Source: CALEMW01 sp964343835
GTDB lineage: Bacteria > Krumholzibacteriota > Krumholzibacteriia > LZORAL124-64-63
Assembly (NCBI GenBank): GCA_964343835.1
Contig: CAYFKR010000007.1
Location: 62,001 to 126,000, forward strand
Direction of reading: 5' to 3'
DNA length: 64,000 nt
Of this stretch, positions 54,130-62,512 are shown piece by piece. Position numbers and translations under genes: made by a program. The notes beneath the pieces are model-generated. The model saw only the letters and a list, made by a program, of their open reading frames with translations. It did no database searches and had not been told where the DNA came from. The first letter of the stretch is position 1. Each line of letters starts with the position of its first letter.

Positions 54130-54657
54130 CTACTCGGGAACGGGATGCTTGATCTCTTCCCAGCGCGCCGCGAAGTCGAAGCCCTCGAACGTGGGGCTCT
54201 CCTCGTTGTGGCACATCACGCAGTTGGACTCGCCGTCGAGCTTCATGCCGGCGGCGAGGGCGGCCTCGCGGTCCTTCATGATCTTCTTCGACTTGTAGTC
54301 CGAGCCGGCACCGTGGCAGGCCTCGCAGCCCACGCCCTCGGCCAGGTCGTACTTGGCCTTGGCGTTGATGGCGGCGCCCAGGAAGTTCTGGGTGGTGTGG
54401 CACTTCAGGCACTCGGGGGCCTCCCAGGCGTTGCCCAGGCCCTTCTCGGCGGCGATGGCCGCGGACTGCTCGTTCTTGAGGGTCTCGAACGCGCCGGCAT
54501 GGGCCGACTCGGACCAGATCTTGAACTGGTCGCCGGTCTTGGCCTTGTGGCACATCTTGCACTTGGGCACGCCGATGATCTCCGGATCCGCGAACGCGAC
54601 GGTCGCGGCGGAAATGGCGACGAGGGCGAGCGCGATGGTCAGGATCGTGCGCTTCAT
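54130..54657 (-). CDS. Periplasmic tetraheme c-type cytochrome (c554-like)
   Basis: 175 residues with signal peptide (ILTIALALVAISAATVAFA). Four heme motifs: CKMCH, CLKCH, CEACH, CVMCH, with ESAHAGAFETL providing a distal His, as in cytochrome c554/NapC-like small tetrahemes. It likely shuttles electrons in the periplasm between the c-b fusion and the outer-membrane complex. The start at 54657 follows GGAGGAACC; the upstream extension is out of character. Own promoter and terminator. Confidence 0.9.
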   Translation of the reverse strand: MKRTILTIALALVAISAATVAFADPEIIGVPKCKMCHKAKTGDQFKIWSESAHAGAFETLKNEQSAAIAAEKGLGNAWEAPECLKCHTTQNFLGAAINAKAKYDLAEGVGCEACHGAGSDYKSKKIMKDREAALAAGMKLDGESNCVMCHNEESPTFEGFDFAARWEEIKHPVPE

Positions 54658-54732
54658 GGTTCCTCCTTGGCGGTGAATCGCTTCGGCCGGTGGTCGGCCG
54701 TGCGGGCTCGGGCGGTCGAACTTCATGAGGGA

Positions 54733-54785
54733 ATTCTAGCGAGGCGGGGAGCGCGGCCCAAAGGAAAAAATGACAACTCCATGAC
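54733..54785 (-). promoter_or_regulatory. Tetraheme gene promoter with activator-like site
   Basis: -35 TTGGGC and -10 TAGAAT at 17-bp spacing. TGACAACTCCATGAC (54771-54785) lies 9 bp upstream of the -35, a typical activator position. Confidence 0.55.
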
Positions 54786-54898
54786 GTCAGATGCAGACCT
54801 GAAACGGGCCGCTTTTCCAACTCTCCTGATTGCAACCGTATCCGGCGTCATGGGATCCGCTCCTCACGGGTGGTGCGCTGTACGATTCCCTTGAACTA

Positions 54899-54907
54899 TG
54901 GTACAAT
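54899..54907 (+). promoter_or_regulatory. Extended -10 of the 54985 propeller gene
   Basis: TGG-TACAAT, an extended -10. TGTACG (54879-54884) is a weak -35 at 17 bp. The ATG is about 70 bp further. Confidence 0.5.
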
Positions 54908-54984
54908 GACGAAGGTTCCCGGACGGTCGCGTCCGGGCTTCGCTTAACCGACCGAAATTCTACGGTTTTACGAGGGAGTCCTGC

Positions 54985-56637
54985 ATGAAGAGGGTCCTTG
55001 CCTGCTGTCTGTGCCTGATCATCCCCGCCCTGGCGCAGGCGAACCCCGTGTACCAGTGGGAGGCCGTCCACGACGGCGGCGCCAACTACGACGACCACGG
55101 CGACGTGGTCGGTGCGGCTCCGGACGACCACGTGGTGGTGGCCGGCAGCAGCTTCGACGGCGTCGACGGGTCGGACATGCTGATCCGCAAGCTGAACCGC
55201 GAGACCGGCGCCGAGATCTGGTCCCGCCGCATTCCTGCCTTCGACGGCTCCGACATGGCCGTCACCGCCCTGGACTGGGATCCCTCCGGCGACCTGATCG
55301 TCGGCGGCCACGTCCTGGGCTGCGTTGGCTGAGGCCACGGTGATGACATCGTCGTCGTGAAGCTCGACGACGGGACCGGAGAGGTTCTCTGGTCACAGCA
55401 CTATGCTTCAGCGGGAGACGAAAACGAATCGGTGTACGACATGCGCCTCGACGCGTCCGGAGACGTGATCGTGACGGGCCGCATGAACGTGCCCGGCCGC
55501 CTCGACGACCTCTGCACCATCAAGTTCGCCAACGCCGACGGCGCCCTGGTCTGGGAATCCCTCGAAGGCGGCGACGCCCTGATGGACGACCGTTCCCTGG
55601 CGGTGGACCTCTGCTCGGACGGCTGCCCCGTGGTGACCGGCCTGATGCAGAACACCGACGGCACGGCCACCATGCTGCTGGTGAAGTACGACGCAGCCAG
55701 CGGCGGCGCCCTGTGGGCCGTGGAGGAAGCCGGCATCAACAACGACCAGACCGGCGACGGCTGGGTGCTGGTGGACGGGAACGACGACGTGATCGCCGCC
55801 TGGAAGACCTGGGGCGGGTCGACGTCGTTCGACATCGTCGTGGCCAAGTACGACGGCGCCGACGGCACCGAGCTCTGGCAGACGACCTACAACCACGCCG
55901 GCGCCAGCGCCGACGATCCCTCGGACATGGTCCTCGACGGGGCGGGCAACCCCATCGTCGTGGGCTCGACGGCCGGCGACTACCTCATGGTCAAGTTCGA
56001 CGGCGCCACGGGTTCGGCCCTGTGGAGCGACACCTACGTCGGCCCCCAGGGCTGGTACGACGTGGCCAACCGCGCGCTGATGACGCCGGACGGCGACCTC
56101 GTGGTCACCGGCTTCAGCGACGGCACGGGCACCTCGTGGGACGTGGCCACCCTCGGCTACGATCCCGCCACCGGCACCCGGTTGTGGGAGGAGCGCTGGG
56201 ACGGCCTCGACTCGTCCACGGACGAGGGCCGCGGCCTGGCCGTCGACGCCCAGGCCAGGCTCTACGTGTCGGGCTACACCTACAGCAACACCACCGGCAT
56301 GGACCAGCTGGTGGTGGCGTACCAGCTGCCCACGGGTACGGCGGTGGAGACGGTGCCGGGCGCGGCGGTCGCCATGAGCGCGTTCCCCAACCCGTTCAAC
56401 CCGCGCGTGGGCATCGCCGTGGACGCGACGACGGCCGGCCATGCCGTGGTCGAGATCCTGGACGCCCGCGGGCGCAGGCTCGCGGTGGTCCACGACGGCC
56501 CCCTGGCGGTCGGCCGGACCTTGGTGACCTGGGACGGCGTCGCCGACGACGGCCGGGCCATGCCCTCGGGCGCCTACTTCGCGCGGTTACGCGGAGCGGC
56601 CGGCCGGGGCGTCGCCAAGCTGGTTCTGGCCCGCTAG
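54985..56637 (+). CDS. Secreted beta-propeller with FlgD/T9SS tail, probable selenoprotein (CxxU)
   Basis: 550 residues if the TGA at 55330-55332 is read as selenocysteine (residue 116; context GC113-VG-U116-GHGDD, a CxxU motif). The frame is uninterrupted on both sides and the propeller pattern continues through it. A SECIS-like hairpin follows. Signal peptide (LACCLCLIIPALAQA). Repeated blades of about 50 residues share the strand pattern IVxG...D(I/L)xxxK(L/Y/F)D..TGxxLW. Residues 465-550 are a FlgD-like Ig tail (SAFPNPFNPRVGIAV, GAYFARLRG). Function unknown; a redox-active site on an exported propeller would be unusual. Confidence 0.8.
55330..55372 (+). promoter_or_regulatory. UGA codon and SECIS-like hairpin 2
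   Basis: TGA (55330-55332), 17 nt, then an 8-bp perfect stem CGTCGTCG/CGACGACG (55350-55357 with 55365-55372) and loop TGAAGCT. The loop starts 25 nt after the UGA and has G at its second base, fitting the bacterial SECIS rule. Confidence 0.7.
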
Positions 56638-56658
56638 TCCCCTGCGACCCGACGCACC

Positions 56659-56690
56659 GAGGCCCGCTCCATCAGGAGCGGGCCTCTTTG
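56659..56690 (+). terminator. Rho-independent terminator of the propeller gene
   Basis: A 12-bp perfect stem GAGGCCCGCTCC/GGAGCGGGCCTC with loop ATCA, then TTT. Confidence 0.85.
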
Positions 56691-56719
56691 CAGCGGGCGA
56701 CCGGTTGCTCATCCCCGAA

Positions 56720-57613
56720 TCAGCGTTTCACCAGTCGGATGTCCCCGCTGAAGGCGTCGATCTCGATGTGCGCCCCGCCGTCCCCGGCGGTGAACTGCAG
56801 TTCCTTGCCCGGCGAGTACTTGCTCGTGCGGCGGGGTTCCGGGCCGAAGTCGTTGTCCACGTCGCCGCTGAACACCTCGATGTCGAACTCGGCATCCACG
56901 TCGCCGGGCAGCTTCAGGGTGATCTCGCCGCTGTGGCACGAGATCTCCCAGTGGGCGCCGCGAGCGGGCGAGGCGACCATGTCGAGTTCGCCCGAGACGC
57001 AGTTGAAGAGGACGTTCTCCAACGCGCCGCCCTCGATGGACGCCTCGCCGCTCACGATGGACACGTCGAGGTTCTTCTTCACGCCCCGCACCTCCACGTA
57101 GCCGCTCACGTTGTTGAGCAGGACCTCGTCGGTCTCCGAGTCGATGAAGAGGGCTCCGCTCACGGCGGACGCATCGATGCCGGCGGTCGGGCCCGAGATC
57201 TTCACGTCGCCGCTGACGGCGCCGGCGAGCACGACGCCGCGGACCCCCGAGACGTCCACGTCGCCGCTGAGGGTCGTGAGGTCCACGTCGCAGCCGTGGG
57301 GGATGCGGATCTCGAGGACCGAGCCCTTGCGGATGCGGAGGTCCTTGTGGCGGTCGTACTCGACCTCGATCTCCCAGCCCTCACGGTCGCCCTCGATCTT
57401 CAGCCCCTTGGCCTTGGAGTCCAGGCGTCCGGTGATCCGGATCTCGTCGCGGTCCCAGCCCGTGACGGTGATGGGGCCGAAGGTGTTCGACACCACGACG
57501 GCGCCGTCGGCCGCGAGGGGCCGCGTCTCGTCGATGTCGCGATCACCGGCCCAGGCGGCGGCGGCCAGCAGGGCGATCAGCAGCAGGGCGAGCGGTGTGG
57601 TACGGGTGGTCAT
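56720..57613 (-). CDS. DUF4097-family exported protein
   Basis: 297 residues with signal peptide (LALLLIALLAAAAWAG). The body is a right-handed beta-helix-like series of short repeats (LSGDVDVSG, VSGDVKISG, VSGALFIDS, VSGEASIEG, VSGELDMVA, HSGEITLKL, FSGDVDNDF, FSGDIRLVK), the DUF4097 'putative adhesin' pattern. It lies just downstream of an anti-sigma and an ECF sigma gene, a frequent context for this family, so it is probably part of that regulon. Molecular role unknown. Confidence 0.85.
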   Translation of the reverse strand: MTTRTTPLALLLIALLAAAAWAGDRDIDETRPLAADGAVVVSNTFGPITVTGWDRDEIRITGRLDSKAKGLKIEGDREGWEIEVEYDRHKDLRIRKGSVLEIRIPHGCDVDLTTLSGDVDVSGVRGVVLAGAVSGDVKISGPTAGIDASAVSGALFIDSETDEVLLNNVSGYVEVRGVKKNLDVSIVSGEASIEGGALENVLFNCVSGELDMVASPARGAHWEISCHSGEITLKLPGDVDAEFDIEVFSGDVDNDFGPEPRRTSKYSPGKELQFTAGDGGAHIEIDAFSGDIRLVKR

Positions 57614-57624
57614 GATGGTCTCCT

Positions 57625-58242
57625 CTAGGGTCGTGCCGCTCGGCGGGCGAGCCGTTGCAGCAGGTCGATCTTCCTCTGGTAGCTTTCGGCCAGGTGCAGG
57701 ATCTGGCCCGGGCCGTCGGCGACGGTCCGCAGGGCCTCGCGGGTCTCCTGGACGGCGGCGTCGATGGCCGCGAGGCCCTCGTCGTAGGCCTTGCCGCCCT
57801 CGGCGTCGAGGGCGACGGTGCCGGTCGCGCGGGTGGCGCGGGCGTCGTCGCGCACGGCGGCGTAGCCGGCGTCGAGGTCATCGGTGCGCCAGGCGTCGTC
57901 GGAGGTGCGGTGGCCGGGCCACAGCAGCAGCGCGGCGACGGCCGCGGCGGCCACCCAGGCGAAGCGGGCCCAGGGCGGGGCCGACCGGGTGGTGGCGGAT
58001 TCCGGATCGCCGACGGCCGGTGCGTCGAGGCGGGCCGCGACGCCGGGCCACAGGTCGCCGTCGGGTGCGATCTCCGGCGGCAGGTCCTGGGCGGCGGCGC
58101 GCAGGGCGTGGAGCGCGTCGATCTCCGCGGCGCATTCGTCGCACGAGGCGGCGTGGACGCCGACGGCCTCGGCGTCGGCGGGGGACAGTTCGCCGTCGAC
58201 GAAGTCGGGCAGCAGGGTGCGCAGTTCGTCGTGTCGGGTCAT
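57625..58242 (-). CDS. Zinc-finger (zf-HC2) anti-sigma factor
   Basis: 205 residues. N-terminal zinc-binding anti-sigma motif HAASCDEC (HxxxCxxC) after LLPDFVDGELSPADAEAV. One transmembrane helix (FAWVAAAAVAALLLW, about 92-108). Periplasmic helical C terminus. It starts with ATG at 58242, overlapping the sigma stop as ATGA, the usual coupled arrangement. It holds the sigma factor inactive at the membrane. Confidence 0.92.
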   Translation of the reverse strand: MTRHDELRTLLPDFVDGELSPADAEAVGVHAASCDECAAEIDALHALRAAAQDLPPEIAPDGDLWPGVAARLDAPAVGDPESATTRSAPPWARFAWVAAAAVAALLLWPGHRTSDDAWRTDDLDAGYAAVRDDARATRATGTVALDAEGGKAYDEGLAAIDAAVQETREALRTVADGPGQILHLAESYQRKIDLLQRLARRAARP

Positions 58243-58844
58243 CGGAGGACCTCCCTCAGCAGGGTGCGGGCCCGGTGGAGCTGGGACTTGACGGTGCCGA
58301 CGGTCACGTCGGTCATGGTCGCGATCTCGTGCATGCGGTAGCCCTCGACCTCGTGGAGCACGAAGACCGTTCGAGCCCCCGGCGGCAGGCTCGCCAGGGC
58401 GGTCTCCAGGTCCAGGCGGGCCGCCACGGCGTCGCCGGACATCCGCAGCGCGCGCGCGCGCTCGCCGGGGTCCTCGCCGTCGGCCACTTCGACCATGGCG
58501 CGGCGGCGCCAGGCGCGACGATGGTCCAGCACCACGTTCACGGTCAGTCGGTGCAGCCAGGTCAGCAGGCGGCTGTCGCCGCGGTAGGATCCGAGCCGCT
58601 GCCAGGCGCGCACGAAAGCGTCCTGGGTGAGCGTGGCGGCCTCGTCGCGGTCGGCGGTCAGGCGCAGGCAGAGGGCGTGGATGCGGCCCACGTGCAGTCG
58701 GTAGAGCTGCTCGAAGGCGTCCCGGTCGCCGGCCTGGGCCCTGCGCACCAGGAGCGTCGCGTCGGGCGCGTTGCGCTCGTCGCTCGTGTGCTCCTGGAGG
58801 GGTCGGGCTTCGGCCTGCACGGGGGGGCTCCTTTCGGGTGTCAT
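58239..58844 (-). CDS. ECF-subfamily RNA polymerase sigma factor
   Basis: 201 residues. Region 2 (FEQLYRLHVGRIHALCLRL, AATLTQDAFVRAWQRL, LLTWLHRLTVNVVLDHRR) and region 4 (ALASLPPGARTVFVLHEVEGY, IATMTDVTVGTVKSQLHRARTLL) are complete, typical of RpoE/SigW-type sigma factors. Start chosen: ATG 58844. The longer frame to 58934 runs across the upstream terminator. Operon: sigma, anti-sigma, DUF4097. Confidence 0.95.
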   Translation of the reverse strand: MTPERSPPVQAEARPLQEHTSDERNAPDATLLVRRAQAGDRDAFEQLYRLHVGRIHALCLRLTADRDEAATLTQDAFVRAWQRLGSYRGDSRLLTWLHRLTVNVVLDHRRAWRRRAMVEVADGEDPGERARALRMSGDAVAARLDLETALASLPPGARTVFVLHEVEGYRMHEIATMTDVTVGTVKSQLHRARTLLREVLR

Positions 58845-58891
58845 CGTGCTCTTGGACGCACGGGAGGGGGGAAAGGTTGGGGCCGGATCCG

Positions 58892-58925
58892 AAAAAAGGG
58901 AGCCCGACCGTGATCGGGCTCCCTT
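58892..58925 (-). terminator. Rho-independent terminator of the 58947 lipoprotein gene
   Basis: A 12-bp stem AAGGGAGCCCGA/TCGGGCTCCCTT with a 6-nt loop, followed on the minus strand by six T. Confidence 0.9.
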
Positions 58926-58946
58926 CTGCGTCAAACCGCGTGCGGT

Positions 58947-59708
58947 CTAGTAGGCCGGCACGTCCAGCGAGAGCCCCTTGCCCGAGAACACGATCTCGGG
59001 GGAGTCGGTGGCGCCGGACATCATGTTGGAGGCGTCGATGCTCCAGACCATGGTGCGGTCGTCGATGGCCGACGCGTTGTGGCTCACCACGTCGCCGGGC
59101 ACGGTGATGCGGGTGGTGACCTTCATGTCGCCGGAGTGGGACATCAGCACGCCCATGAGCTCCATGGACCGCGCGGCGTTCTCCATGGCCGCGCCCATGT
59201 CCTCCATGTCCATGTCCTCCATGTCGGAGTAGTCCTCCTCCTCGTCCTCCTCGAAGGCGGCGATGGTGGACTCCACGGTGCCGATGTAGTAGTTGCCGTC
59301 CTCCATGCGCCGCATGCCCATGGCCCCTTCCTCGCCCAGGGTGATCTCCAGGGCGGCCTGCAGCCCGTCGGGGCCGTCGAAGGCCAAGGCGATGTGGATG
59401 GTGCGGGCGCCGGCGTCGGTGGTGTTGGAGTAGTCCTTCACCCGGACGTCGTACTCCTTGAGCTCCGACTTCAGTTCGTCGATGTCGAAGTCCTCGGCGA
59501 AGATGGGCGGCTCGCCCATGTCCTCGTCCATGCCGGTGTCGAGGCCGGCGAGCTCCTTCATGGCGGCCTCGACCTCGAGGGACACCGTGTAGGTCATGGC
59601 GATGGTGCCGCCGCCGTTCTCGTCGATGACGGCGTCGGTCTCGATCTGGATGCAGCCCGTCAGGGCCAGGGCCGCCAGGACGCCGGCGGCGAGGATGAGC
59701 TTGCGCAT
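58947..59708 (-). CDS. Lipoprotein, LppM/DUF3153-like
   Basis: 253 residues. Lipobox LTGC (LAALALTGC). The mature N terminus IQIETDAVIDENGGGTIAMTYTVS is the strand-turn pattern of LppM-type lipoproteins. An acidic, Met-rich insert (EDEEEDYSDMEDMDMEDM) near residue 155-175 is likely surface-exposed and could bind metal or protein. The C terminus returns to beta (TTRITVPGDVVSHNA). Function unknown. It has its own strong terminator. Confidence 0.75.
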   Translation of the reverse strand: MRKLILAAGVLAALALTGCIQIETDAVIDENGGGTIAMTYTVSLEVEAAMKELAGLDTGMDEDMGEPPIFAEDFDIDELKSELKEYDVRVKDYSNTTDAGARTIHIALAFDGPDGLQAALEITLGEEGAMGMRRMEDGNYYIGTVESTIAAFEEDEEEDYSDMEDMDMEDMGAAMENAARSMELMGVLMSHSGDMKVTTRITVPGDVVSHNASAIDDRTMVWSIDASNMMSGATDSPEIVFSGKGLSLDVPAY

Positions 59709-59737
59709 GAGGGATCCCCCTGTCGTCCGTGATGTGT

Positions 59738-59770
59738 GGGACCCGGTCGGCGTCGGCGCGGCCGGGTCCC
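59738..59770 (-). terminator. Hairpin after the SppA-type gene
   Basis: A 9-bp perfect stem GGGACCCGG/CCGGGTCCC with a 15-nt loop, between the peptidase stop (59799) and the next start. Confidence 0.5.
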
Positions 59771-59798
59771 GGCAGTATGGGTCACGAGTCCGTGTCGA

Positions 59799-62324
59799 TC
59801 AAGGCGTCTCGCCCCGGCGCCACTCCTCGGGCAGCAGGTCCGGGGTCGTCAGGGCCGTCGGACGGCCGTTCCAGTCGGCCAGGGAGCGGACCAGGGTCAG
59901 GCCCGGGTCCGCGGGTTCGACGGCGTCGGCGAAGAGGAACGACGGCGCGGCGGCCGTGAACAGCCCGCGCAGGCCGGGCAGGGGCAGTCCGAACTCCGGC
60001 ATCTCGAAGAGGTTCCGGGGAGGGTACTCGCGCACCGTGGACTCCACGCCGTCGATGCCGGCCAGCTCGCGGGCGCGTTCCACGGCGTCGGCCAGGCCGC
60101 CGATGCCGTCGCAGAGGCCGTGGCCGATGGCGTCCTCGCCCATCCACACCCGGCCGCCGCCCACCGAGCGCACGTGGTCCTCGTCGAGGTCGCGGCCCTT
60201 CGCCACCGCCTTCACGAAGCGGTCGTACATGTCCAGGATGAGCTCCTTGGTGTAGGCGGACTCCTCCTCGGTCATGGCCCGGGCCGGCACGGCGAAGCCC
60301 ACGGGGTAGCGCACGTTGCGGAACAGGTCGGCGTGGGCGCCGCGGGACACGCCGTCGGCGTTCACGCCCACCTTCTCGTGCAGTTCCTCGTCCCAGAGCC
60401 AGCCGGAGATCACGCCGATGGAACCGGTGATGGTCAGCGGCGTGGTCAGGATCTCGGTGGCGTTCATGCTGATCCAGTAGCCGCCGGAGGCGGCCACGTC
60501 GCCCTGGCTCACGATCACGGGCTTGCCGGCGTCGCGCAGCATGGTGATGGCCTCGGCCACCAGGTCGCTGGGCAGGGGGTCGCCGCCGGGGGAGTCGGCG
60601 CGCAGGACCACGGCCTTCACGTCCGGGTCGTCCACCAGCCGGCGCATGTGGGCGCTGGTGGCGCGGCCGCGGATGCCGGTGTCCATGGCGCATTCGCCCA
60701 GGGCGTAGACCACGGCCACGGCGGGGGGCGTGCCCCAGCGCTCGTCGTGGTAGCGGCGGTTCCAGCCGGGAGTCAGGCTGCCGAAGGCGGCGTTGCGGTC
60801 CGTGGTGAGCCATTCCCCCATGTCGTTCCAGCGGGCGAGGCGGTCCACCAGGTCCGCTGCGAGGCACTCGTCCGCCGACATCAGCGGGTCCTCGTCCACG
60901 ATGCGGTCGAACTCCGCGTCGGACAGGCCGCGACCGTCGGTGACGGCGCCGCGCACGGTCTCGTAGATCACGTCGACGATGCGACCGCGCTGCTCGCGGT
61001 CGGCGTCGGACATGTGGTCCAGCGAAAGGGCTTCCACGGCCGTCTTGTGCTCGAAGTACTGCAGGGCCTCGAACCCCAGGCCCATCTTGGACAGCATGTC
61101 CTTCATGTAGGTGCGGCTCAGGTCGACGCCCGGCAGCATGATCTCGCCTTCGGGGTCCATGCTCACGTGGTCGGCCACCGAGGCCAGGGAGTAGAGCAGC
61201 ATGCCGGCCCGGTCGAAGTGGACGTAGACCTGCTTGCCCTCGGCACGCAGAGCGGCGAGGGCGTCGCGCAGCTCCCACATCAGCGAGGGCCGGCCGCGGA
61301 AACCGGCCAGGTTCAGGGCCACGCCGTCCACGTCGTCGTCGGCGGCCACGGCGTCCAGGACGCGGGCCAGGTCGAGCCACGCCACGCGGGTCTCGTCGAA
61401 CCACTTGTAGCGCTGGTAGGTGAGGGCGCGGTTCTCCAGGTTGATGGGCACGATGCGGGCGGCGGATGCGCCGATCTCGATGATCGGGCCGCCGGTCACG
61501 GGGGCGCGGGGGCCGTCCCATTCCGTCAGGTAGGTGGTGTACATCCGTTCGCCGGCTGCGTCGTACGACTGGGTCATGAAGCCGGCGGTGCCGCCCAGGG
61601 TCACGCCGATGCTGTAGGTGGCGCGGACGTCGTCGTCCCAGGTGTCGCGCAGGCGCACGCCGAGCTGGATGCCGGGGACGGGGCGGATGGCGGCGCCGGC
61701 GCTCCAGCGGCCGCCGTCCCAGTCGTGGCCGTCGCGCAGGGCGTAGTCGCCGAAGAGGGTCAGCCAGGGGGCGCCGAAGGGGCGCACGCCCAGGTCCACA
61801 AGGCCCTCGCGCGCCGCAGATTCCAGGGACTGGGAGTAGCTCATGCCCATGCTCACGCCGCGGCCGAACCGGTGGAGGGAGCTGGCCACCAGGGCCTTTT
61901 CGCGGCCGATCGCGTCGCCGTCGCCGGTGCTGAAGCGGTAGGCCAGCGATCGGGCGCTCCGGCGGTCGCCGCCGGCCAGGCCCAGCTGCCAGTCGGTCAC
62001 GCCCAGGGGATCGCCGGTGGTCAGGTACGTGCGGTGCTGCACGGCCAGGCCGAAGCTCCGACCCATGGACAGGCCCCAGTTCTCCAGGGCGCTGCCGGTG
62101 TCGTCGCGGTCGTCGTACCAGAAGGCCGTGCCCGACCGGTCGTTCATGGCCCAGGCGGCGGGGAGCTCGAAGGCGCCGGCCGCACCGCCCATCACGCCGG
62201 CGGACGTGGGCAGGAATTCTGTCTCGGTGGCGTGGTCGACGAAGACGCCGTCGCCCTCGCCGGCGATGGCCGCAGGGGCGAGCAGGCAGGAGACGGTGAG
62301 CAGGATGGACAGGACGGAGCGCAC
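59799..62324 (-). CDS. SppA-type S49 signal peptide peptidase with N-terminal beta domain
   Basis: 841 residues. The start is GTG 62324, 6 nt after GGGAGG, giving a good signal peptide (SILLTVSCLLAPAAIA). Residues 20-265 are beta-rich (WYDDRDDTGSALENWGLSMG, WLTLFGDYALRDGHDWDGG), resembling barrel-like or autotransporter strands and not part of known SppA. Residues 285-800 are the tandem S49 fold: predicted Lys427 (EHKTAVE) in the first half and Ser613 (VAASGGYW) in the second. SppA cuts signal peptides and membrane peptides. An extra exported N-terminal domain is unusual. A TATGAT -10-like element lies at 62372-62367. Confidence 0.85.
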   Translation of the reverse strand: MRSVLSILLTVSCLLAPAAIAGEGDGVFVDHATETEFLPTSAGVMGGAAGAFELPAAWAMNDRSGTAFWYDDRDDTGSALENWGLSMGRSFGLAVQHRTYLTTGDPLGVTDWQLGLAGGDRRSARSLAYRFSTGDGDAIGREKALVASSLHRFGRGVSMGMSYSQSLESAAREGLVDLGVRPFGAPWLTLFGDYALRDGHDWDGGRWSAGAAIRPVPGIQLGVRLRDTWDDDVRATYSIGVTLGGTAGFMTQSYDAAGERMYTTYLTEWDGPRAPVTGGPIIEIGASAARIVPINLENRALTYQRYKWFDETRVAWLDLARVLDAVAADDDVDGVALNLAGFRGRPSLMWELRDALAALRAEGKQVYVHFDRAGMLLYSLASVADHVSMDPEGEIMLPGVDLSRTYMKDMLSKMGLGFEALQYFEHKTAVEALSLDHMSDADREQRGRIVDVIYETVRGAVTDGRGLSDAEFDRIVDEDPLMSADECLAADLVDRLARWNDMGEWLTTDRNAAFGSLTPGWNRRYHDERWGTPPAVAVVYALGECAMDTGIRGRATSAHMRRLVDDPDVKAVVLRADSPGGDPLPSDLVAEAITMLRDAGKPVIVSQGDVAASGGYWISMNATEILTTPLTITGSIGVISGWLWDEELHEKVGVNADGVSRGAHADLFRNVRYPVGFAVPARAMTEEESAYTKELILDMYDRFVKAVAKGRDLDEDHVRSVGGGRVWMGEDAIGHGLCDGIGGLADAVERARELAGIDGVESTVREYPPRNLFEMPEFGLPLPGLRGLFTAAAPSFLFADAVEPADPGLTLVRSLADWNGRPTALTTPDLLPEEWRRGETP

Positions 62325-62419
62325 GTGGAACCTCCCTGGTGGGCTCGATGAATCGTTGTGCAGCGGATCATAACGGAGCATATTGGGACCGACCACCCGA
62401 ATCGGCGAAGGGAGGCCCC

Positions 62420-62506
62420 ATGCGGCACAGATCCACCGACGGACTCGGCCTGACCCTCTGGGTCCTGGGCGTCGTGGCGACCGTGGCCTGTCTCCTCGCC
62501 ATCTGA
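62420..62506 (+). CDS. Putative 28-residue membrane peptide
   Basis: ATG at 62420 after GGGAGG. The peptide has a short charged start (MRHRSTDGLG) and one hydrophobic helix (LWVLGVVATVACLLAI). It ends 6 bp before the next start (GTG 62513), so it may be the first gene of that operon or an upstream leader peptide. Too short for homology judgement. Confidence 0.45.
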   Translation: MRHRSTDGLGLTLWVLGVVATVACLLAI

Positions 62507-62512
62507 GCCGTC

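Larger units (their letters stand above)
54658..54984. other. 327-bp divergent intergenic region
   Basis: Contains two promoters. Minus strand: TTGGGC (54761-54756), 17 bp, TAGAAT (54738-54733), with the shared 15-bp site (54771-54785) just upstream of the -35. Plus strand: TACAAT (54902-54907) preceded by TGG, an extended -10. A small leader hairpin (GGACG-GTCG-CGTCC, about 54921-54934) follows. No gene seen. Confidence 0.65.

Noticed and set aside
55330..55332. General reassignment of UGA as Trp or Cys
   Set aside because: TGA is used as an ordinary stop by many genes here (for example those ending at 6449, 8367 and 22490), so recoding must be site-specific.
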